From positions 1 to 9,406 of the forward strand of contig DATDGG010000523.1 of assembly GCA_036522235.1 (NCBI GenBank): a stretch of DNA of 9,406 nt. The letters are read 5' to 3'. Within the stretch, counting starts at the first letter, position 1. The number at the start of each line of letters is the position of its first letter. Below are positions 1 to 4,882 of this stretch, in pieces. The notes under the pieces are model-generated. The model was not told the DNA's origin. It worked only from the letters and a program-made list of their open reading frames with translations, and did no database searches. The translations under genes and the position numbers were made by a program. The stretch is from VAZQ01 sp036522235 (lineage in GTDB: Bacteria > Pseudomonadota > Alphaproteobacteria > Rhizobiales > Xanthobacteraceae).

Positions 1-411
1 CAAGCTCTCGGCGTCCAGCGCCTGGCCCTGCAGTTCCGAGGCGACGACCACGCCCGGAAAGCCGAGATCGACCGCGCATCGCTTCAGTTCCCGCGCCGCA
101 TCGCCCGGCTTCAGGGCCGGGACATGCGCGAGCCCGATGAAACGGCCCGGATGATCGTCGACCGCCTGCTTGATCCGGTCGTTGATCAGGGCGCAGGTCG
201 CGGCGTCCGGTTGATCGAAGCCGGCGCCGCAGGACAAGACGCCGGCGTCGATGCCGGCATGATCCATCATCCGCACATGGGCCTCGAGATCGGCGAGCAA
301 CGGATTGAGCAGATAATTGGGATTGCCGTTTTCATCCAGCCGCGCCGCAACGGCGCCGCGCTCCTCGAGGAGCTCAGGTGGCGTGTAATGTTGTTGGAAA
401 TCGATGATCAT
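1..411 (-). CDS. ACMSD-like amidohydrolase (PF04909 type), N-terminal 137 residues; runs off the left edge
   Basis: The reading frame stays open from an ATG at 411 to base 1, so only the N-terminal part is seen. It resembles the amidohydrolase-2 superfamily (2-amino-3-carboxymuconate-6-semialdehyde decarboxylase and related TIM-barrel hydrolases or decarboxylases). The start is MIIDFQQHYTPPE, then a helix with VRMMDHAGIDAGVLS near residues 46-60, then DDHPGRFIGLAHVP near 85-98, the usual second strand of the family. There is no signal peptide, so the protein should be cytoplasmic. Oddly, the family's N-terminal D-x-H-x-H metal motif reads D4-F-Q6-Q-H8: the first metal-binding histidine is Gln. 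The later metal ligands lie outside the window. It starts 31 bases after the stop of the membrane protein gene upstream and is probably the third gene of that operon. Only a weak purine stretch precedes the ATG. The substrate cannot be told from sequence. Confidence 0.8.
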   Translation of the reverse strand, partial: MIIDFQQHYTPPELLEERGAVAARLDENGNPNYLLNPLLADLEAHVRMMDHAGIDAGVLSCGAGFDQPDAATCALINDRIKQAVDDHPGRFIGLAHVPALKPGDAARELKRCAVDLGFPGVVVASELQGQALDAESL

Positions 412-442
412 GAAGGTGACGATCCGCTCTGGATTTCTAAGG

Positions 443-892
443 TTAGGGCGCGTGTTCGCGCGCCGACAGGAGCGCAAGCGACAGATAGATGCCGAGCAGC
501 GCCAGCTCGACCAGAATGACCCACATGCGTCCACCATAGATTTGCGGGAACAGCGCCTCCACGGCCGCCATCGAGATGACCGAGGTGAGCCACACCACCG
601 CGCCCCAGGGCGCCGCAAGCCACAGCCCGACCGCCGCAACCAGATCGATCACCGCGAAGAACACGGTCGCGGACTGATAGGGCATGGTGTAGGAATCGAA
701 GCCCGTCGGTGAGGGCGCGCCGACGCCGCAGACGATAGCCCAATAGTAGAGGCCCTTGAGAAGGGCGGCGCCCGCCATCACGCGCAGGAAAATCACGAGC
801 CGCGTCGCCCAGATCTCGCCTGTCGGCTCGCCCGAGCCGGCATGCACGGGCTCGAGGGCCTGCGCTTCCTCGTCGATCGCCGGCTCGCTCAT
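443..892 (-). CDS. Small four-helix membrane protein, DUF6163-like
   Basis: This 149-residue protein has an acidic, soluble N-terminus (about residues 1-28) and then four hydrophobic segments near 31-57, 74-94, 97-115 and 123-143, ending in a short charged tail. That predicts an inner-membrane protein with four spanning helices. I recognise it as resembling the DUF6163 family of alphaproteobacterial proteins of unknown function; this is from memory, and no function is known to me. Conserved-looking features are K46-G-L-Y-Y-W in helix 1, a single acidic D83 inside helix 2, and G120-G-R before helix 4. Its ATG overlaps the TGA of the upstream crotonase gene by four bases (ATGA), so translation is probably coupled. 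The amidohydrolase gene follows after 31 bases. Confidence 0.75.
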   Translation of the reverse strand: MSEPAIDEEAQALEPVHAGSGEPTGEIWATRLVIFLRVMAGAALLKGLYYWAIVCGVGAPSPTGFDSYTMPYQSATVFFAVIDLVAAVGLWLAAPWGAVVWLTSVISMAAVEALFPQIYGGRMWVILVELALLGIYLSLALLSAREHAP

Positions 893-1950
893 GGCAGCGC
901 GAGCTCATCCGGCTGCGGCTCGAAATAGCGCTCCACCTCGCGGCTGCTGACCGCCTCCAGCGAGGACGGCTGCCAGCGCGGCGCCTGATCCTTGTCGATG
1001 ATCACCGATCGTATCCCTTCGTAGAGATCGTGCTCGCGCAGCAGGCGCGAGACTATGCGGAATTCAGTGCGCATGCACTCGGCGAAATCAAGGCTGCGAC
1101 CGCGCCGCAGCTGCGCCAGCGCGATCTTGAGGCTGGTCGGCGACTTCAAGCGGATCGAGGCCGCGGCGGCACGCGCGAAGTCGGCCTCGCTGTGCGCGCC
1201 GGCTGCTTCCGCGTCGAGCCTGGCCAGGATGCCCTCGACGCTGTCGCCCGCGAACAGGCGGTCGATGGCTGCGCGGCGGGCCGAAAAGGGTCCCTGCCCG
1301 GCCGGCTCGGCGAACGCGCCGAGCACCGCGTCGACCGACACGTTGCCGCAGAGCGCTTCGAGGAGATCGGGGAAGCGCTCGGAAGCGACCCGATGCGTGG
1401 CCACTCCTGACACCACGCCCTCGCCCGGGCCGAGCCGTTCCCCGGTCAGCGCCAAATAGAGACCGAGCTCGCCCGGCAGGCGCGGCAGAAACCAGGTTGC
1501 CCCGACGTCGGGAAAGAAGCCGATGCCGACCTCCGGCATGGCGAAGACAAAGCGGTCGCCTGCTACCCGATGGGACCCGTGAATCGAGATGCCGGCGCCT
1601 CCGCCCATGACGATACCGTCGATCAAGGCCACATAGGGCTTGCGATAGCGCTTGATCAAGGCGTTGAGCGCATATTCGGTGCGCCAATAGGTCAACGCGG
1701 CCTGGTAATGGCGGCCGCGTCCGAGATCGAACAGCGCGCGCAGATCGCCGCCGGCGGAGAAGGCGCGGTCGCCGGCCGCGGTGACGATCACGCGGGTCAC
1801 GGCGCCATCGCGTTCCCATTCGGTCAACTGATGGGTGAGCGCGCCCACCATGGCAAGCGTAACGGCATTAAGCGCCTGGGGACGATTGAGGGTGACGATC
1901 CCGGCTGCGCCGCGGCGCTCGAACAGGACTTCGGGAGAATCCGCTGCCAT
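889..1950 (-). CDS. Enoyl-CoA hydratase/isomerase family protein, probable 3-hydroxyisobutyryl-CoA hydrolase
   Basis: This is a crotonase-fold protein of 353 residues, the length typical of 3-hydroxyisobutyryl-CoA hydrolases rather than of ~260-residue enoyl-CoA hydratases. Visible motifs (numbered from a GTG five codons upstream of the chosen ATG) are LNRPQALNA at 26-34, the CoA-site SAGGDL at 70-75, the oxyanion-hole stretch GGGAG at 121-125, and MPEVGIGFFPDVG at 143-155. In the last, E145 and D153 have the same spacing as the two acidic active-site residues of human HIBCH (E169 and D177). The C-terminal extension contains LKIALAQLRRG and the LDFAECMRTEFRI stretch typical of the family. The expected reaction is hydrolysis of 3-hydroxyisobutyryl-CoA in valine breakdown, in the cytoplasm. 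Neither the ATG at 1950 nor the GTG at 1965 has a clear Shine-Dalgarno; ATG gives the natural family N-terminus. It is the first gene of a three-gene minus-strand operon. Another acyl-CoA substrate is possible. Confidence 0.85.
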   Translation of the reverse strand: MAADSPEVLFERRGAAGIVTLNRPQALNAVTLAMVGALTHQLTEWERDGAVTRVIVTAAGDRAFSAGGDLRALFDLGRGRHYQAALTYWRTEYALNALIKRYRKPYVALIDGIVMGGGAGISIHGSHRVAGDRFVFAMPEVGIGFFPDVGATWFLPRLPGELGLYLALTGERLGPGEGVVSGVATHRVASERFPDLLEALCGNVSVDAVLGAFAEPAGQGPFSARRAAIDRLFAGDSVEGILARLDAEAAGAHSEADFARAAAASIRLKSPTSLKIALAQLRRGRSLDFAECMRTEFRIVSRLLREHDLYEGIRSVIIDKDQAPRWQPSSLEAVSSREVERYFEPQPDELALP

Positions 1951-2027
1951 GCGGGCTGTACACACCGGTTGCGAGCGTCGGGCGGCAGCCGCGCAGGCCG
2001 CCAGAGCGGTCGATCGCCGCCGGCAGA

Positions 2028-2056
2028 CCGATAGAAGGGCGCGCGAGGCCCGTCAA
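2028..2056 (-). promoter_or_regulatory. Candidate sigma-70 promoter for the minus-strand crotonase operon
   Basis: On the minus strand TTGACG (2056-2051) is followed after exactly 17 bases by TATCGG (2033-2028). The -35 box matches the consensus in five of six positions and the spacing is ideal; the -10 box is moderate. Transcription would begin near 2021, giving a leader of about 70 bases before the ATG at 1950. It lies in the divergent region between this operon and hemB. No experimental support is available. Confidence 0.45.
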
Positions 2057-2087
2057 TGTGACGCGGGGCGGAGCGCGCGCGAGCCAG

Positions 2088-2116
2088 TGGCAAGCCGGTC
2101 CCGGAACAGCTAAAAA
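2088..2116 (+). promoter_or_regulatory. Weak candidate promoter for hemB
   Basis: TGGCAA (2088-2093) and TAAAAA (2111-2116) are separated by 17 bases and sit 28 bases before the hemB ATG. The -35 box is poor (three of six) and the -10 box matches four of six. The A-rich run stands out in an otherwise GC-rich region, which is the main reason to list it. A small inverted repeat, AGACG-CTT-CGTCT at 2116-2128, overlaps its downstream edge. Confidence 0.2.
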
Positions 2117-2132
2117 GACGCTTCGTCTGCCC

Positions 2133-2136
2133 GGAG
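2133..2136 (+). promoter_or_regulatory. Ribosome binding site of hemB
   Basis: GGAG lies seven bases before the ATG at 2144. The good spacing, together with the family-like N-terminus that follows (MAIKYGRP), fixes this as the hemB start. Confidence 0.6.
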
Positions 2137-2143
2137 TGCATCA

Positions 2144-3202
2144 ATGGCTATCAAATATGGCCGACCCATCGAGGCCAAGGCCCGGATCAGCCCCGTCACG
2201 GCGGCGGCGCCCGCCAAGGCGGAGCCGCGGCTCGACCTCCCCACGCGACCGCGCCGCAACCGCAAGACTGAGTGGACGCGCCGCCTGCTCCGCGAGAACG
2301 TGCTGACGGTGGACGATTTGATCTGGCCGCTGTTCGTGGCCGACGGCACCGGTGCCGCCATCGCCTCGATGCCGGGGGTCGAGCGACTCTCGATCGACCA
2401 GGCGGTGCGGGCGGCCGAGCGCGCCGCCAAGCTCGAGATTCCATGCCTCGCGCTGTTCCCCTACACGGACCCGGACCTGCGCGATCACGACGGCACCGAG
2501 GCGCTCAATCCGGAAAATCTGGTGTGCCGCGCGGTCCGCGCGATCAAGAAGGCGGTGCCGGAGATCGGAATCCTCTGTGACGTGGCGCTCGACCCGTATA
2601 CCAGCCACGGCCATGACGGGCTCTTGCGCGACGGCGTGATCGCCAACGACGAGACCGTCGAGATGCTGACCAAGCAGGCCCTGGTCGAGGCCGAGGCGGG
2701 GGCCGACATCATCGCCCCCTCCGACATGATGGACGGCCGCGTCGGCGCGATCCGCGACGCGCTCGATCAGGCTTCGTTCACGGACGTGTCGATCATGGCC
2801 TATGCGGCAAAATACGCCTCGGCCTTCTACGGCCCGTTCCGCGATGCGGTCGGCTCGAGCGCGACGCTCGTCGGCGACAAGCGCACCTATCAGATGGACG
2901 CGGCCAATTCCGACGAGGCGCTGCGCGAGGTCGAGCTCGACATCGCGGAGGGCGCCGACATGGTGATGGTGAAGCCGGGAATGCCCTATCTCGATATTCT
3001 GCGCCGCATCAAGGACGCCTTCGGCATGCCGACATTCGCCTATCAGGTGTCGGGCGAATACGCGATGATCATGGCGGCGGCCCAGAACGGCTGGCTCGAT
3101 GGGGACAAGGCGATGATGGAAAGCCTGATCGCCTTCAAGCGCGCCGGCGCCTGCGGGGTGCTGACCTATTTTGCCCCGCGCGTGGCCGAGAAGCTCAAAT
3201 GA
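2144..3202 (+). CDS. hemB: Delta-aminolevulinic acid dehydratase (porphobilinogen synthase), magnesium-type
   Basis: HemB joins two 5-aminolevulinate molecules into porphobilinogen, the first common step toward haem, chlorophyll and cobalamin, in the cytoplasm; the enzyme is usually an octamer. The 352-residue length fits the family with a short extra N-terminal arm. The two Schiff-base lysines are clear: K223 in MAYAAKYASAFYGPF and K277 in MVMVKPGMPYLD. The metal loop DVALDPYTSHGHDG (146-159) has Ala148, Asp150 and Asp158 where zinc enzymes have three cysteines (human C122, C124 and C132). This is the form described as Mg-dependent in Bradyrhizobium-like and Pseudomonas enzymes. QVSGEYAMI (301-309) is another family hallmark. 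A good GGAG precedes the ATG. The gene is divergent from the crotonase operon, and a GC-rich hairpin follows its stop. Identity is secure; the metal preference is inferred from the loop. Confidence 0.98.
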   Translation: MAIKYGRPIEAKARISPVTAAAPAKAEPRLDLPTRPRRNRKTEWTRRLLRENVLTVDDLIWPLFVADGTGAAIASMPGVERLSIDQAVRAAERAAKLEIPCLALFPYTDPDLRDHDGTEALNPENLVCRAVRAIKKAVPEIGILCDVALDPYTSHGHDGLLRDGVIANDETVEMLTKQALVEAEAGADIIAPSDMMDGRVGAIRDALDQASFTDVSIMAYAAKYASAFYGPFRDAVGSSATLVGDKRTYQMDAANSDEALREVELDIAEGADMVMVKPGMPYLDILRRIKDAFGMPTFAYQVSGEYAMIMAAAQNGWLDGDKAMMESLIAFKRAGACGVLTYFAPRVAEKLK

Positions 3203-3208
3203 TCTCGG

Positions 3209-3221
3209 CATGACCAACGGC
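3209..3221 (+). repeat. 13-base direct repeat, left copy (after the hemB stop)
   Basis: CATGACCAACGGC begins six bases after the hemB stop codon. The identical 13 bases recur at 7521-7533, where they contain the start codon and first codons (M-T-N-G) of the RDD gene. Here the ATG also reads M-T-N-G but then departs from the RDD protein. A repeat this short could occur once by chance in 9.4 kb, so the suggestive part is its position. Confidence 0.5.
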
Positions 3222-3223
3222 TT

Positions 3224-3248
3224 GCCCGGCCCCGCCGCCGGGGTGGGC
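3224..3248 (+). terminator. GC-rich hairpin after hemB, possible weak terminator or attenuator
   Basis: CCCCG-CCGC-CGGGG forms a five-pair stem with a four-base loop. It is extended by GCCC/GGGC beyond a small internal loop (GG opposite T). Only two T residues follow, so it is not a classical intrinsic terminator. It lies between hemB and the exported amidohydrolase on the same strand and could reduce read-through, or act as a processing end for the hemB message. The amidohydrolase Shine-Dalgarno begins five bases after it. Confidence 0.3.
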
Positions 3249-3261
3249 TTCTGGGAGCAAA

Positions 3262-4383
3262 ATGAAAATGAGGTGCGACCCGATCGATCGCGACAGCGCC
3301 CGATCCATACGCGCCTGCAGTGCCGCCCGTTGCGATTGCGGCTCGCGCCGCGCTTTCCTCAAGACCCTCGGCGCGTTCGGCGCGGCGGCGGCGCTACCGG
3401 CGCCGTCGGTCCTGGCGCAGGGCGCTCCTCCGCCGCCCGCGCCGGCGCAGCCGCACCGCGTCGACGTGCACCATCACTTCTTTCCGCAATTCCTGCTGGA
3501 CGCCTGGCAGAAGGCGGGCATACGCAATATCCCGGTGGTGCAGAACTGGAAGCTCGAAGCCAGCCTCGACCAGATGGATCGCGGCGGCGTCGCCACGGCG
3601 ATCCTGTCGCTGCCCTCGGGTCTCAACCTGCCGGACCTCGCGGCCGAGCCGGCGCGTCACCTCGCCCGCCTGATCAACGAATATGTCGGCGAGACCATGA
3701 AGGATCACCCGGGCCGCTTCGGCCTGTTCGCGTTCATGCCGATGCCCGACGTCGAAGGCACGTTGAAGGAAATCGAATACGCGCTCGACGTGCTCAAGGC
3801 CGACGGCATCGGGCTCAACACCAGCTACGGCGACAAATGGCTGGGACATCCCGATTTCAAGCCGGTGATGGACGAGCTCAATCGCCGCAAGGCGATCGTC
3901 TATGTCCACCCGCTGGCACCGCAATGTTGCGGCAATCTCATGCCCAACGTGCCGGCCCCCTTCATCGAGTATCCGCAGGACACCAATCGCGCGGTCATGA
4001 GCCTTCTGCTCAGCGCGACCTTCACGCGCACGCGCGACATCCGCTGGATATTGTCCCACGCGGGCGGCGCCGTTCCGATGCTGGCTGGACGCATCAACGC
4101 GCTGACCAAGATTCTCAAGAGCGGCGCCGATTCGCTTCCCGACGGCATCGATTTCGAGCTCAAGCGCCTCTACTACGAGACCGCCAATGCGGCCTATGCA
4201 CCCAACATGGCGGCACTGCTCAAATATGTGCCGGTCTCCCAGGTCCTGTTCGGCAGCGACTATCCCTACGTGTCCGTCATCGAAAATGTCTCCGACCTGA
4301 GCAAGGTCGGATTGGCGGCGGCCGACCTCAAGGCGATCGAAAGCGACAATGCGATGCGCCTGATCGCGCGCCTGCGGGCATGA
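3262..4383 (+). CDS. Tat-exported ACMSD-like amidohydrolase (PF04909 type)
   Basis: This protein has 373 residues. The N-terminus carries a twin-arginine signal, S28-R-R-A-F-L-K-T, then a hydrophobic stretch (35-52) ending in SVLA, with cleavage likely near residue 52, and then a Pro/Ala-rich linker. The mature part is a complete amidohydrolase-2 barrel. It has the VDVHHHFFP metal motif (H70, H72), YVHP (H216), SHAGG (H266) and FGSDYP (D333), the expected metal ligands and catalytic aspartate of the ACMSD group. It should hydrolyse or decarboxylate a small organic acid or lactone in the periplasm; the substrate is unknown. GGGAG at 3253-3257 lies four bases before this ATG. A second ATG at 3268, ten bases from the same site, is also possible and would remove two residues. 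The n-region is unusually cysteine-rich (C5, C19, C24, C26). It follows hemB by 59 bases but is functionally unrelated, and converges on the MAPEG gene. Confidence 0.88.
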   Translation: MKMRCDPIDRDSARSIRACSAARCDCGSRRAFLKTLGAFGAAAALPAPSVLAQGAPPPPAPAQPHRVDVHHHFFPQFLLDAWQKAGIRNIPVVQNWKLEASLDQMDRGGVATAILSLPSGLNLPDLAAEPARHLARLINEYVGETMKDHPGRFGLFAFMPMPDVEGTLKEIEYALDVLKADGIGLNTSYGDKWLGHPDFKPVMDELNRRKAIVYVHPLAPQCCGNLMPNVPAPFIEYPQDTNRAVMSLLLSATFTRTRDIRWILSHAGGAVPMLAGRINALTKILKSGADSLPDGIDFELKRLYYETANAAYAPNMAALLKYVPVSQVLFGSDYPYVSVIENVSDLSKVGLAAADLKAIESDNAMRLIARLRA

Positions 4384-4389
4384 ACGGCA

Positions 4390-4418
4390 CGCATCGCGCA
4401 CGCCTTGCGTTGGATGCG
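4390..4418. terminator. Hairpin between convergent amidohydrolase and MAPEG genes
   Basis: CGCATC (4390-4395) pairs with GATGCG (4413-4418). Inside, CGCA (4397-4400) pairs with TGCG (4406-4409) around a five-base loop. The hairpin fills most of the 48-base gap between two converging stops, so it could serve as a bidirectional terminator. There is no T-run on either side. Confidence 0.35.
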
Positions 4419-4431
4419 GCTGCCACGGCGA

Positions 4432-4844
4432 CTATCCGCTCGGCAAAAGCCGCGACAGGATAAGCACCGCGCAGGTCACCATCACGGCGGTCGTGATCAC
4501 CATGCCGCCGACGCGGCAAATGCGAAATTGCAGCATCTGCGGCTTGGCATACATGCCGAACGGATGGAGCAGCCGCGCAACCAGAAGCGCCCCCAACAAC
4601 ACATGCATCCTCGCGGCCGGCAACCGGAGATTTCAAGCATGCCGGCCATCAGCACGATGATGGGCACGTACTCCGCAAAATGCGCATGCGCACGGATCGC
4701 ACTGCGAAGATCGGCGTTTCCGCCGTCGCCGAAGCCAGCGCGATTTCTTCTGCGCAGACGCACGACGTGAAGACCAAGCGCCGCGTAGAGCAGCGCGAGA
4801 ACGGCGAGATATCCGGCGGTAATCGAGGGCAACGGCACATCCAC
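4432..4844 (-). pseudogene. MAPEG-family membrane protein, frameshifted as read
   Basis: Two overlapping minus-strand frames together make one MAPEG (membrane-associated eicosanoid and glutathione metabolism) protein. The first frame, from 4844, gives hydrophobic helix 1, then V-V-R-L-R-R-R, DLRSAIRAHAHFAEYVPI and helix 2 ending MLEISG, a clear MAPEG signature. It then degenerates into Cys/Arg-rich sequence. The second frame supplies the rest: HVLLGALLVARLLHPFG, a third helix, and MVITTAVMVTCAVLIL as helix 4, ending at 4432. The shift lies near 4610-4625, at a GC-rich stretch; one missing or two extra bases would restore about 135 residues, the usual family length. No stops have built up downstream, so the shift is recent or an assembly error. 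The best start is GTG at 4838, five bases after GGGAGG (4849-4844), rather than the GTG at 4844. It sits 38 bases after the patatin gene on the same strand and probably shares its transcript. Confidence 0.7.
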
Positions 4845-4882
4845 CTCCCGCGGCGACCTAGCAGGGACCAGCGTAGCATGCC

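Noticed and set aside
2141..3217. A 358-residue minus-strand open frame covering hemB almost exactly
   Set aside because: It is the antisense shadow of a secure hemB. The product is rich in His, Arg and Gly without family features.
3224..3248. Riboswitch between hemB and the amidohydrolase
   Set aside because: The gap is only 59 bases and holds one simple GC hairpin, too small for any known riboswitch fold.
3394..4401. A 335-residue minus-strand open frame opposite the exported amidohydrolase
   Set aside because: It is the antisense shadow of a gene with complete metal-binding motifs; no start signal or domain is evident.
3171..4463. A 430-residue plus-strand frame overlapping hemB and the exported amidohydrolase
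   Set aside because: It is out of frame with both, Arg/Pro/His-rich after the first residues, and starts inside hemB. The true frame has a Tat signal and all metal ligands.
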